Positions 6,065 to 14,399 of a stretch of DNA of 16,447 nucleotides are shown one piece after another. The DNA is from Moraxellaceae bacterium (GTDB taxonomy: Bacteria; Pseudomonadota; Gammaproteobacteria; Pseudomonadales; Moraxellaceae), in NCBI GenBank assembly GCA_014378805.1, contig JACMMY010000277.1, forward strand, positions 1 through 16,447. The letters run 5' to 3'. Under the pieces are notes generated by a model. The model did no database searches. It was given only the letters and a program-made list of their open reading frames with translations, and was not told the origin of the DNA. The stretch's first letter is position 1. Every line of letters begins with the position of its first letter. Position numbers and translations under genes: made by a program.

Positions 6065-8908
6065 CTAGTGTGACTCCATGTCGATCTGTTCAAAAGGATA
6101 GGCTAAAACCGCATCGATGGCATCGATCATGGCATAAAAACTTGTAGTTTGTTCCGTTTTTATTTGGACTTGAGATTCCTCTAAAGTCAGTAAACCTGCT
6201 TTATAAGCAATCGTTAATGCCCGCTCAATGCTGCCTGTGGTTTGACGTAAAGTGGGCGTTCCTGTGTAACGACTGCCGCCATGTAAACGATGGACATGGG
6301 CTAAAAGTGCTTCGAAATCTCTATTTTCCCAACTGGCAATGAGCTCAGTTTTATCGGTCGGCAATGCTTCAACCAACATACGAAGCAAGTCCCGCGCCAA
6401 ATCTACTTTTCCTGCTGCCAGTTTGAGGCTCAATTGCCAATCAATGATTGGATTTGCATCTAGATCAAGATCACTGACGGTTTGCAGATTGCTATTTTCA
6501 TCATTGATATGACCTGTCCAGCGTTCCAAGATATGCACCAATTGGGTGTGCTGAATGGGTTTGCTAAAATAATCATCCATTCCCGCCGCAAGTAAATTAT
6601 CACGTTCATCACTGAGTGCATGGGCAGTGAGTGCAATAATTGGCGTGTGCTGATCGATTTGATAGTGTGCTGTATATTCTGCTTCAAGCGTCCGAATGCG
6701 CTGCGCTGCTTCTAGTCCAGACATCCGTGGCATTTGAATATCCATAAACACCAGATCAAACGGCGCTTCTGGCGAATCGGGATTGAGCCGCGATTGAATC
6801 ATTTCAATCGCCTCTAAACCGCTTGATGCCGAAATAGTTTGCACGCCCAAATCGCCGAGCAAGGCATCTAAAACCATCAAATTTGGCGCGTGATCATCCA
6901 CAGCTAACACATGCAGATTGCTCCCTTCAAACTTAGGTGCATTGACCTGATTACTCTGACATTTGGGTTGTAATGCGCAGAGTAACCCTTCGCGGCTCAC
7001 TGGTTGGTACAACGCACGTGCGTGATAGTTGTTTAGAATCGAGGGATCAATACTCATTTGATAGCCATAAACGACGAGTTCACCACTATAACGCGTTCGA
7101 ATTTCGCGCAGTAGTGCAGGGGTGTCATTGGCATCGACATCGACGATGACCCAACCTCGACCTTGTGTTTCTTGTTCAAAATCAGTCAATCGACCAAACA
7201 AATCCGGCAGCGAACTGGCGTGTTCAAGTTGAACATCAATATGGGCAAGATAGGCGCGTAGCACATTGAAACTGGCACGATGTTCTAAATAAGCGAGTAC
7301 GCGTCGTCCGCCTAATTGCGGCCAATCGACAGGAGTTTCATGGGCTACGCCCAGCAGCGCAGTAAACCAAAAGGTTGCACCCAGTTCGGTATTGTCTTCA
7401 CAGCCCACTTCGCCGCCCATCAGTTGCGTTAGTTGGCGCACAATAGCGAGTCCTAAACCAGTGCCGCCATATTGACGAGTGACGGACGGATCACCTTGTT
7501 GAAAGGATTGGAATAGCGTCTCTTTACTGTTACCGTTGAGTCCTGTACCGCTGTCTTGCACAGAGAAGTGGATTAAATGCTGGTGGCTCCGCTGATGCTG
7601 AGTGGGTGTTTCCAGTCGCACGCGGATAATGATTTCGCCTTGCTGAGTAAACTTGATCGCATTACTGACGAGGTTCGTCAAGATTTGCCGCAAGCGTAAT
7701 GCGTCGCCATTCGCCGTACGCGGTACATCATCATAATAGTAAACGGCAATGTTGAGATTTTTTTCGTTGGCAAGTGGCGCGAGCATATCCATCACATCGA
7801 ATACGGTTTCTTCTAAATTAAACGGTGCTTTTTCGAGAATTAATTTACCCGCTTCAATTTTAGAAAAATCTAAGACATTGTTGATTAACGCCAATAAGTG
7901 CGCGCTCGATTTACGAATCGTTTGTACATAAACCCGCTGTTCGTCGGACAACTCGCCACGGCGTGATAGGAGGTTAATAAAGCCGTCAATACTATTTAAA
8001 GGCGTGCGAAGTTCATGGCTAATATTGGCTAAAAATACCGATTTGGTTGAACTGGCTTGTAGAGCGCTATCTCGTGCTTTTCGATAAGAAATATTACGCA
8101 TTTCAATGGTATCTAGCGTTTGGCGCAAGTCGTCTTCGGTTTGTTCGTTATGCGCTTGGAGTTCTTGGACACTACCGTGCAAGCGGCGTAAGAAATACCC
8201 AAAATCTTTTTGGAGTAGACGCATTTCGCCGCCGTAACTGCTGGTTTCGATCGGTTGGTTGAGGGTGTTAATAGACAACCGCTGAAGGTGCATCCGCAAT
8301 TCGTGGATAGGTGAAATCCAGCGCGTTGAATAGAAACTCAGACAGAGTAATAACATCATCAGTGTGATCAGTCCCGTGATAATCAACACCGACCAGACTC
8401 TATACTGAGCCAGCGCCAGTGGTTTATTATCCATGTCGATCACTAGCCAAATGGGTGCATCACTTGCATAACCAACTAATAATCCATAACTACTGCCCAC
8501 ACTACTTTCAAGTGGTCCAAAGGCTTGGCGGTTGACTTTAAATTTTGGCCAAGCAGAGTTCGCGTTGTAGCCAATCGCCAATCGTGCAATTTGATTGTTA
8601 TCGACTAATCCCGCACGTTTTACATTTTCTTCACCGAGAATGTTTTGCAGGATACCTCGCGCGGTATTAGAGCCATCAGGTTGTTCTAATACTTTAATCA
8701 GAAGATGTGCAGCGCGCTGATAACGGGCTAAAACTGCTTCGGCACGACTGCGTTGTTCTGCACTGGCTGAGCGATTGGTTTCAGAAATGACAATGGCTGT
8801 ACCAATAATGGTCAATAATGCGATGGGAATAAAAATCAGCATGATCAGTTGCCCGTAAGCATTTTGGATGCTTAAACGATGTAACCAGCGTTTGTGCGGA
8901 GAGGTCAT
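6065..8908 (-). CDS. barA: Hybrid sensor histidine kinase of the BarA/GacS type
   Basis: The 947-residue inner-membrane tripartite kinase would phosphorylate a UvrY/GacA-type regulator that controls small RNAs acting on CsrA/RsmA. In order: membrane segment 1 (20-42), a periplasmic domain (43-170), membrane segment 2 (171-194), HAMP (195-250), a HisKA domain with H298 in ISHELRTPL, an ATPase domain (N-box NLVSNAIKFT at 412-421, DSGTGL 452-457, GGTGLGL 481-487), and a degenerate receiver-like segment (533-650). A true receiver follows (D671/D672, phosphoacceptor D723 in FMDIQMP, K783), then an HPt domain with H873 in HRLHGGSRYTG. The frame begins at 8953, but ATG 8908 is chosen because AAGGA lies 7 bases upstream and it begins MTSPHKRWLHRL. 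It is divergent from cysM, matching the gacS-cysM neighbourhood known in Pseudomonas and Acinetobacter. Confidence 0.95.
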   Translation of the reverse strand: MTSPHKRWLHRLSIQNAYGQLIMLIFIPIALLTIIGTAIVISETNRSASAEQRSRAEAVLARYQRAAHLLIKVLEQPDGSNTARGILQNILGEENVKRAGLVDNNQIARLAIGYNANSAWPKFKVNRQAFGPLESSVGSSYGLLVGYASDAPIWLVIDMDNKPLALAQYRVWSVLIITGLITLMMLLLCLSFYSTRWISPIHELRMHLQRLSINTLNQPIETSSYGGEMRLLQKDFGYFLRRLHGSVQELQAHNEQTEDDLRQTLDTIEMRNISYRKARDSALQASSTKSVFLANISHELRTPLNSIDGFINLLSRRGELSDEQRVYVQTIRKSSAHLLALINNVLDFSKIEAGKLILEKAPFNLEETVFDVMDMLAPLANEKNLNIAVYYYDDVPRTANGDALRLRQILTNLVSNAIKFTQQGEIIIRVRLETPTQHQRSHQHLIHFSVQDSGTGLNGNSKETLFQSFQQGDPSVTRQYGGTGLGLAIVRQLTQLMGGEVGCEDNTELGATFWFTALLGVAHETPVDWPQLGGRRVLAYLEHRASFNVLRAYLAHIDVQLEHASSLPDLFGRLTDFEQETQGRGWVIVDVDANDTPALLREIRTRYSGELVVYGYQMSIDPSILNNYHARALYQPVSREGLLCALQPKCQSNQVNAPKFEGSNLHVLAVDDHAPNLMVLDALLGDLGVQTISASSGLEAIEMIQSRLNPDSPEAPFDLVFMDIQMPRMSGLEAAQRIRTLEAEYTAHYQIDQHTPIIALTAHALSDERDNLLAAGMDDYFSKPIQHTQLVHILERWTGHINDENSNLQTVSDLDLDANPIIDWQLSLKLAAGKVDLARDLLRMLVEALPTDKTELIASWENRDFEALLAHVHRLHGGSRYTGTPTLRQTTGSIERALTIAYKAGLLTLEESQVQIKTEQTTSFYAMIDAIDAVLAYPFEQIDMESH

Positions 8909-9073
8909 GCACGATTCCTTATATGGTGAAAAGTTTGGGTGGCAGTCATGCACATCTGTATTGTCGTTTGATTTTATGTTGTTATGCGCGCTTATGCATT
9001 CTAAAGGGCTTATCGTGAGAAATCACCTTTCAAACGATATTAACCTACCAGTGCACATCCTTAATTTTTTCTC

Positions 9074-9079
9074 TACAAT
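9074..9079 (+). promoter_or_regulatory. Candidate -10 element for cysM in the barA-cysM divergent gap
   Basis: TACAAT is a good sigma70 -10 match about 100 bases before cysM, but no convincing -35 stands 16-18 bases upstream. A perfect 13-base palindrome CAATTTCAAATTG (9108-9120) lies between it and the gene. Nothing else in the 272-base divergent region (8909-9180) could be assigned. Confidence 0.25.
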
Positions 9080-9180
9080 GCAAATCCACAAACATCGGAA
9101 TGTGTGTCAATTTCAAATTGCTCACCGCAAGGCTTTCGATGCCGATAGAATTCGTACCTCATCAACCACGATTAAATAGC

Positions 9181-10101
9181 ATGATGACTGATAAAAGCAT
9201 TGAACAAAAGATGGAATACACCATTGGTAACACGCCGCTCGTTCGTTTACAGCGTCTAGCGCATCATACCCAAGCCACTGTTTTAGCGAAACTCGAAGGC
9301 AATAATCCTGCGGGTTCTGTCAAAGATCGTCCTGCTTATAATATGATCATGCAGGCCGAGCTGCGCGGTGAAATCAAGGTTGGCGATACGCTTATCGAAG
9401 CCACCAGTGGCAATACAGGTATCGCATTGGCAATGGTCGCGGCAATGCGCGGTTATCGTATGATCCTGATTATGCCTGATAATTCAACGCAAGAGCGCAA
9501 GGATGCGATGTTAGCGTATGGCGCAACATTGATTGAAGTGTCAGCGCAAGGCGGAGGCATGGAAACCGCGCGTGATTTGGCTTTGAAAATGCAAGCAGAA
9601 GGCAAAGGTCGGGTGCTCAACCAATTCGGTAATCCCGATAATTCGGATGCGCATTACCGAACCACAGGTCCAGAAATTTGGCAGCAAACTGAAGGAAAAG
9701 TCACCCATTTCATCAGCTCAATGGGCACAACTGGCACAATCATGGGGGTTGGACGTTATTTAAAAGAACAAAATCCTGATATTCAAATTATCGGTTTACA
9801 ACCTGCAGATGGTGCGCACATTGCGGGCATTCGGCGCTGGCCGAAAGAATATTTACCGACGATTTTTAAACCAGAATTCCTTGATCGAATCATTGACATT
9901 GAACAGATTGATGCTGAAAAAACCATGCGTCAATTGGCGCGTCATGAAGGCATCTTTGCGGGTGTCTCATCAGGGGGTTCAGCATGGGCAGCCATTAAAG
10001 TTGCCGAAGAAAATCCAAACGCGGTGATAGCCTGTATTATCTGTGATCGCGGTGATCGTTATCTGTCTACGGGCTTGTATTCTGTGATTGATGAAACTTA
10101 G
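9181..10101 (+). CDS. cysM: Cysteine synthase B (O-acetylserine sulfhydrylase, CysM type)
   Basis: The 306-residue PLP enzyme makes L-cysteine from O-acetylserine and sulfide or, for CysM, thiosulfate. Motifs: IGNTPLVRLQRL (15-26), the PLP lysine K48 in NNPAGSVKDR, the substrate loop TSGNTG (75-80), the phosphate-binding GTTGT (182-186), and GVSSGG (261-266). The segments GIRRWPKEYLP (216-226) and IICDRGDRYLSTG (286-298) favour CysM over CysK. The frame opens at 9100, but homologous sequence begins only at EYTIGNTPL. ATG 9181 or the adjacent ATG 9184 is the likely start; neither has a clear Shine-Dalgarno, and ATG 9211 is a less likely alternative. The next gene starts 48 bases downstream. 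Confidence 0.96.
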   Translation: MMTDKSIEQKMEYTIGNTPLVRLQRLAHHTQATVLAKLEGNNPAGSVKDRPAYNMIMQAELRGEIKVGDTLIEATSGNTGIALAMVAAMRGYRMILIMPDNSTQERKDAMLAYGATLIEVSAQGGGMETARDLALKMQAEGKGRVLNQFGNPDNSDAHYRTTGPEIWQQTEGKVTHFISSMGTTGTIMGVGRYLKEQNPDIQIIGLQPADGAHIAGIRRWPKEYLPTIFKPEFLDRIIDIEQIDAEKTMRQLARHEGIFAGVSSGGSAWAAIKVAEENPNAVIACIICDRGDRYLSTGLYSVIDET

Positions 10102-10149
10102 TTGCCGTTCAATTGCTCTGAGGCAATTATCGATAAAGGGATGTACAAC

Positions 10150-10935
10150 ATGAATCAGCCGATTTTAGTATTTGATATTGAAACAGTGCCAGATGTAAAG
10201 GCGGGTCAGCGCATGAATGGCTTGGATTTGCGAACCGATGAGGCGTTGCAAGCGTTATCGCATTTACGCCGCACTGAAGCGTTGGGTCGCTATGATGGCA
10301 GCACGGATTTTCCGCGTTTACCCTTTCATGAAATCGTCTGTATTTCGGGATTGTGGATTGGTTCGGGTGAAATGAAGCTATTTTCATTCAGCCAGCAGGA
10401 TTTGTCTGAACGCGACATCATAGCGCGTTTCTTAGGCGTGTTTGATAAACATTTTCCAACGTTGGTCAGCTGGAATGGCGCAGGTTTTGATGTGCCTGTA
10501 TTGCTCTATCGTGCGATGGTTCACAAGTTATCCGCACCACGTTTTCTCGATCAAGGCGAGCATGACTCGGGTCGCCGCTATGACAATTACCAAAACCGCT
10601 ACCATGCGCGGCATACCGATCTGATGGATGCGATGGCGCTGTTTAATAACCGTAATTTTCAGCGTCTGGATGATATTGCACAACTCTTTGGTTTTCCAGG
10701 CAAGCAGGGCATCAGCGGTGCGGATGTCAGCAGTCAAGTGCAAGCAGGGCAATGGCATGAACTGAAAGAATACTGCGAAGGTGATGTGTTGAATACGTGG
10801 TTGGTTTATTTGCGCTGGCAATTGCTGCGTGGACAAATCGATATCGATGATCACGAAGAACACGTTAAACATACCCGTGATTTTCTTGCGGTGCATCCAG
10901 TTCATCAACATGGGTTTTTAAAAAGCTGGATGTAA
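10150..10935 (+). CDS. Predicted 3'-5' exonuclease (PolB-like exonuclease domain)
   Basis: The 261-residue protein matches the DnaQ-like family of stand-alone PolB-type exonucleases (PF10108). Exo I is VFDIETVPD with D9 and E11. Exo II is SWNGAGFDVPVL with D114. HTDLMD (155-160) and the Exo III region EYCEGDVLNTWLVYLR (Y208, D212) complete the metal-binding set. It is expected to hydrolyse single-stranded or mismatched DNA 3' ends, but its cellular role is not well defined. ATG 10150 is chosen over upstream TTG 10102 and ATG 10141 because AGGGA lies 8 bases before it and translation then begins directly at MNQPILVFDIE. A small 6-bp hairpin (10111-10128) sits between cysM and this gene. Cotranscription with cysM is likely. 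Confidence 0.9.
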   Translation: MNQPILVFDIETVPDVKAGQRMNGLDLRTDEALQALSHLRRTEALGRYDGSTDFPRLPFHEIVCISGLWIGSGEMKLFSFSQQDLSERDIIARFLGVFDKHFPTLVSWNGAGFDVPVLLYRAMVHKLSAPRFLDQGEHDSGRRYDNYQNRYHARHTDLMDAMALFNNRNFQRLDDIAQLFGFPGKQGISGADVSSQVQAGQWHELKEYCEGDVLNTWLVYLRWQLLRGQIDIDDHEEHVKHTRDFLAVHPVHQHGFLKSWM

Positions 10936-11030
10936 GGTTTAGTGTGTCTTGAAAATAATAAAAATCCTATTTTGGACTTAGGACTGTTGATCTTTTCTTT
11001 GAAAAAACCATTTAGGGTCATTTCCCCATA

Positions 11031-11085
11031 CTTCGACTGGCTCAATGTCCTTGATCGTCCAACTTTTTGTTGAGCCTATCAAAAG
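11031..11085. repeat. REP-like palindrome with CTTCGAC/GGCTCA arms
   Basis: CTTCGACTGGCTCAA (11031-11045) is an imperfect inverted repeat of TTGAGCCTATCAAAAG (11070-11085), with a perfect 7-bp core GGCTCAA/TTGAGCC. The left arm matches the element at 3601-3619 in 15 of 19 positions. Confidence 0.55.
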
Positions 11086-11100
11086 GGGCGTGGGGTGTGT

Positions 11101-11193
11101 AAAATAAAAAAATCTGTTTATTTTCTTATCTAGTTGATTAATATAATAAAATAAATAATTTACTATTAATAAAAAAATAAATTTTATTTTTTT
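11101..11193 (+). promoter_or_regulatory. AT-rich tract with perfect inverted repeats upstream of the DUF4331 operon
   Basis: AAAATAAA (11101-11108) pairs with TTTATTTT (11117-11124), and AAAAAAATAAA (11171-11181) with TTTATTTTTTT (11183-11193), separated by one base. The phased A and T tracts suggest curved DNA, an UP-like element or a nucleoid-protein site. The first hairpin could alternatively act as a weak terminator for upstream transcription. Confidence 0.4.
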
Positions 11194-11220
11194 GAATCCA
11201 AAAGGGTATTAGTTTCGTAA
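11193..11220 (+). promoter_or_regulatory. Candidate ECF-sigma promoter of the DUF4331 operon
   Basis: TGAATCC (11193-11199), a 16-base spacer, then CGTAA (11216-11220) resembles the TGTAACC-n16-CGT/CGAA layout of some ECF promoters. It is an inference from motif shape only. A sigma70 reading (TTGAAT as -35) would need a 20-base spacer and is weaker. Confidence 0.22.
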
Positions 11221-11315
11221 TTATAGGAGTGACTTAGACACTCAGGCGTGTAGTATCAACCTTGTTGTAGATTGAACAAAAATTAATCTTATTACCCCTT
11301 AAAAGGATATAAAAA

Positions 11316-12785
11316 ATGAAACGTCAACTTACGTGCCTTACCGTCGCAGTATTGATGGCGACAGGCAGTTTTACCGCAATGGCATCCAGCCATCGAGAAG
11401 CACCCAGCATTACCAAGACCCCTAAAGTCGATGGTACTGACTTCTATATGTTTAACAGTTATGAATCAGGGCGTGCAGGTTATGTGACCTTGATTGCCAA
11501 CTATTTGCCATTACAAGATTCTTACGGTGGTCCAAACTATTTTTCGCTTGATCCAAATGCATTGTATGAAATCGAAGTTGATAATAACGGCGATGCAAAA
11601 GAAGACATAACGTTCCAATTTCGCTTTCAGCAATCGTTGAAAGATTTACAAGTCCCTGTCAATGGCACCATGGTGTCTGTGCCACTTTCTAACATTGGCG
11701 CGATTACCAATGACAGTAGTTCAGCGCAAAATACCGCAGAGACTTTCAGTGTCACGATGGTGAAAGGCAATCGCCGTATGGGTCAACGCACCGTCCTCGG
11801 TTCTAGCTTTAAAAAGCCATTTGATAACGTTGGGAATAAATCGATTCCTAATTATGCCGCCTATGCCAACAGCTTTATTCAACCGATTACTTTCCCAGGT
11901 TGTGGTACAGGCAAGGTGTTCGTTGGACAACGTAAAGATTCGTTTGCGATTAATGTAGGTCAGATTTTTGACCTTGTGAATATCGCTGCACCTATATCAA
12001 GCTCAACGAACAACACAGAAAGTGCAGGCAAGAACACGTTGGCGGATAAAAACGTGACCACGATTGCGCTGGAAGTGCCAGTCAGTTGTTTAGCAAATGC
12101 AGGTGAGCCGATTATTGGCGGTTGGACAACTGCAAGCCTGCGCCAAGGTGCACTGCGTAATCCTGTGCCTGCGAGCGATATTAAAACCGCAACCAAAGAA
12201 GGTGGCGCGTGGACTCAAGTGTCACGTCTCGGTATGCCATTGGTCAATGAAGTGGTCATCGGTCTGAAAGACAAAGATAAATTCAATGCCAGCCAGCCGA
12301 TGAATGATGGGCAGTTCGCAACGTATGTCACCAATCCAACATTACCGACATTGCTACAAATTTTGTTTGGTGGTGCAGGTGTGAAAGCGCCGACGAACTA
12401 TCCACGTACCGATTTGGTTGCGGCGTTCTTGACGGGTATTCCAACGCTCAATAAACCAGCCAACGTGGTTGCTTCTGAACAATTACGTTTGAACACATCG
12501 ATTCCTGCCGCTGCACAACCGCAGCAAAAACGCTTAGGCGTGATTGGTGGCGATAACGCAGGTTTCCCGAATGGTCGTCGTCCGGGCGATGATGTGGTTG
12601 ATATCGCTCTGCGTGTGGTGATGGGTAAAGTCTGTACGATTGCAGGCGTGAATACCGCAGTCGGTTGCAAAGCCAGTGATGCGCCATCAGGCACAACCGA
12701 CTTCACCGATGGTGCTTTGCAAACTTCTTCACAGTTTGATACGAAGTTCCCATATCTTACTACGCCTATCCCAGGTTCACCATAA
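11316..12785 (+). CDS. Secreted DUF4331 protein
   Basis: The 489-residue product starts with a clear Sec signal peptide (residues 1-23, ending AMA before S24). It then shows the DUF4331 N-terminal signature SSHREAPSI (24-32) followed by PKVDGTDFYMF. The C-terminal family signature is PNGRRPGDDVVDIALRVVMG (418-437), and it ends FPYLTTPIPGSP. The function of the family is not established. The mature protein should lie in the periplasm or outside the cell, and the conserved acidic and histidine residues could bind metal, which is speculation. The AAAAGGA site 8 bases before ATG 11316 is strong. It is the first gene of the unit, 27 bases before a small lipoprotein gene, and probably the most strongly expressed, since a hairpin follows the second gene. 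Confidence 0.93.
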   Translation: MKRQLTCLTVAVLMATGSFTAMASSHREAPSITKTPKVDGTDFYMFNSYESGRAGYVTLIANYLPLQDSYGGPNYFSLDPNALYEIEVDNNGDAKEDITFQFRFQQSLKDLQVPVNGTMVSVPLSNIGAITNDSSSAQNTAETFSVTMVKGNRRMGQRTVLGSSFKKPFDNVGNKSIPNYAAYANSFIQPITFPGCGTGKVFVGQRKDSFAINVGQIFDLVNIAAPISSSTNNTESAGKNTLADKNVTTIALEVPVSCLANAGEPIIGGWTTASLRQGALRNPVPASDIKTATKEGGAWTQVSRLGMPLVNEVVIGLKDKDKFNASQPMNDGQFATYVTNPTLPTLLQILFGGAGVKAPTNYPRTDLVAAFLTGIPTLNKPANVVASEQLRLNTSIPAAAQPQQKRLGVIGGDNAGFPNGRRPGDDVVDIALRVVMGKVCTIAGVNTAVGCKASDAPSGTTDFTDGALQTSSQFDTKFPYLTTPIPGSP

Positions 12786-12812
12786 GCGTTGACTTGATAA
12801 AGGAGAAATATC

Positions 12813-13085
12813 ATGCGTTTAGCTTTGGCTGTACCGATGGGATTGATACTGGCAGGAACGATCTTGGTCTCTGGTTGTGATGGTTCTAATAACAATCAGG
12901 GTCAAGTCGTTCCTCCGGCGCCTGCGCCTGCGCCCGGACCTTCGTCTGATGATGCTTTTGTGACGATCGTGCGTCAGCAAACCGATACCCCAACGGCCAT
13001 GTCTGAGACTTCTGATCCAATTGAAGTGGCTCGGATTGTTGAGACCTCCCCAGAAACCACTGAGCCGCAAGCAGTGAAGTTCTAA
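12813..13085 (+). CDS. Small proline-rich lipoprotein
   Basis: The 90-residue product has a lipoprotein signal with lipobox LVSGC (C22), then a Gln/Asn-rich and proline-rich linker PPAPAPAPGP (34-43), and a short acidic, Ser/Thr-rich tail containing DDAFVTIVRQ and DPIEVARIV. No catalytic motif is seen. After lipidation the mature form would be 69 residues, anchored by D23 at +2, which would favour inner-membrane retention under the enteric rule. AGGAG lies 7 bases before the ATG, supporting a real gene. It sits between DUF4331 and the hairpin at 13118-13148. I infer it is an envelope partner of the DUF4331 protein. Confidence 0.85.
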   Translation: MRLALAVPMGLILAGTILVSGCDGSNNNQGQVVPPAPAPAPGPSSDDAFVTIVRQQTDTPTAMSETSDPIEVARIVETSPETTEPQAVKF

Positions 13086-13117
13086 CAAAGATGTCTTTTT
13101 ATTGATACCTTGTTCAA

Positions 13118-13148
13118 CACTTCTCGAATCGAGTGGGTTCGGGAAGTG
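13118..13148 (+). terminator. Intra-operon hairpin after the lipoprotein gene, possible attenuator
   Basis: CACTTCTCGAA (13118-13128) pairs with TTCGGGAAGTG (13138-13148) over 11 bp with one G-U pair and a 9-base loop. An alternative inner palindrome CTCGAATCGAG (13123-13133) could compete with it. No T run follows, so partial termination or mRNA 3'-end protection is more likely than full termination. Confidence 0.5.
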
Positions 13149-13191
13149 CTCTACCTTTATACATATTCATATTTGTCTGGAGTCATGACAA

Positions 13192-14397
13192 ATGAGGCAA
13201 ATAGAAAGCAGATTAGACTGGAAAGTGCCTCTACAACGCGTTGCGATTAAAACAACAATACGAGCAGTTGCCATCAGTTTTATCTTAGGTATTTTTACCT
13301 TCAGTGATGCCGCGCCTTATCGTCCAATCAGTGATACGGACGTGATTGATACTTTGCCCGTGGGCAGTCCAACTTTTCAAACACGACAGCTGTTGAACAA
13401 GTCCGTCAAACAACCTTTTAGCGTGATTGAGCCGCAAATTAGTGCATTAATGTCGCGTGCATATAGTCAAGGTGATCCTCGTTCAATCGGCCAAGCCGAG
13501 GCATTATTAGAGCCTTATCGTCGTGATAATTCACCCCAAGTCATGATGCTACGTGCCAATATTGCTCAAGCGAATCATCGATTTGATGATGCTAGACAAG
13601 AATTACAAGCAATTCTAAAAAAAATACCGAATCAGCCTGATAGCCTGCTGATGTTGTCCTCTATTGACTTAGTTCAAGGGCGTTTTGATGAGGCTCGCAA
13701 AGGCTGTGATGGCATCCGCGATATGAGCTTGATGATTTTACGTTTTGCTTGTCTTGCGCAAGTGGATAATATGACAGGAAAATTGGTGAGTAGCCGCGAT
13801 ACGCTCACGCAGTTATCACAAACGAATAATGGTTTAAACGCCGAGCAGCAACGTTGGTTAAATTTGATTCGGGCAGATATTGCCTTGCGTTTGAATGATC
13901 CTGTACTTGCGAAATCAGTGTTTGAGCAAATTGATATTGATACTGCGCCTTCATTAACGGCGCGTGCGGATTGGTTGCTTGCCCATCGGGCATGGGCGCA
14001 AACGCGTCAGCTTCTGCTCAATCATAAAGATAATGATGCCTTGTTACTGCGCTTAGTCATGAGTGAATTACAACTCAAACATCCAGATGCGCAGGCTGAC
14101 TTTAAACTGCTGAGCGAACGCATCAACGTTTGGAATGAGCGCGGCGAAACAGCACATCAGCGTGAACAAGCGATGTATGCACTGATGGTCAATCCACCCA
14201 GAAAAGCCCTTGATCTCGCCAGAAGTAATTGGCAAAAACAACGTGAAACAGCGGATGTCGTCGTCTATACCAATGCGGCAATCCGCGCTCGCAGTTTGCC
14301 TGATCTCAAGTTGATTGATGCGTGGATTAAGCAAACAGGGTTTGAATATCCGCACCTGACACAGGTACTCGCACAGTCGATTAAGGCGGGAGGCTAA
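13192..14397 (+). CDS. Exported tetratricopeptide-repeat protein
   Basis: The 401-residue protein has a long N-region, a hydrophobic segment at about 23-38 and a likely signal-peptidase site near A40, so it should be periplasmic or membrane-tethered. TPR-like helix pairs are seen from about residue 70, clearest at LRANIAQANHRFDDARQELQ and MLSSIDLVQGRFDEARKGC. The remainder is helical with repeat-like spacing. Such proteins are scaffolds, and no enzyme motif is present. ATG 13192 has GGAG 9 bases upstream; the overlapping ATG at 13185 is in another frame. It follows the intra-operon hairpin and ends 2 bases before the HupE-like gene, so these two are certainly cotranscribed. Confidence 0.85.
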   Translation: MRQIESRLDWKVPLQRVAIKTTIRAVAISFILGIFTFSDAAPYRPISDTDVIDTLPVGSPTFQTRQLLNKSVKQPFSVIEPQISALMSRAYSQGDPRSIGQAEALLEPYRRDNSPQVMMLRANIAQANHRFDDARQELQAILKKIPNQPDSLLMLSSIDLVQGRFDEARKGCDGIRDMSLMILRFACLAQVDNMTGKLVSSRDTLTQLSQTNNGLNAEQQRWLNLIRADIALRLNDPVLAKSVFEQIDIDTAPSLTARADWLLAHRAWAQTRQLLLNHKDNDALLLRLVMSELQLKHPDAQADFKLLSERINVWNERGETAHQREQAMYALMVNPPRKALDLARSNWQKQRETADVVVYTNAAIRARSLPDLKLIDAWIKQTGFEYPHLTQVLAQSIKAGG

Positions 14398-14399
14398 TC

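Larger units (their letters stand above)
10936..11315 (+). other. 380-base intergenic region before the DUF4331 operon
   Basis: No gene is seen here. It contains a REP-like palindrome (11031-11085), an extremely AT-rich tract (about 7 G/C in bases 11101-11180), a small hairpin GAGTG/CACTC (11227-11243), candidate ECF-type promoter elements, and the AAAAGGA ribosome site of the DUF4331 gene (11301-11307). No convincing terminator for the exonuclease gene was found. Confidence 0.6.

Noticed and set aside
8868..9179. 103-codon plus-strand frame across the barA start and the divergent gap
   Set aside because: It overlaps the barA 5' end in antisense, has no ribosome site and no recognisable protein pattern.
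10111..10128. Terminator between cysM and the exonuclease gene
   Set aside because: The stem is only 6 bp with no T run, so it is too weak to call as a separate terminator.
11101..11193. CRISPR array or replication origin in the AT-rich tract
   Set aside because: There are no regularly spaced repeats, DnaA boxes or iterons; only A/T inverted repeats are present.
12398..12895. 165-codon minus-strand frame under the DUF4331 and lipoprotein genes
   Set aside because: It is a shadow of well-supported plus-strand genes that carry signal peptides and family motifs.
13185..13187. ATG at 13185 as the start of the TPR gene
   Set aside because: It is in a different frame from the gene and only two bases from the GGAG ribosome site.
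14068..14355. 95-codon minus-strand frame inside the TPR gene
   Set aside because: Antisense shadow without ribosome site; the plus-strand gene is coupled to its neighbours.
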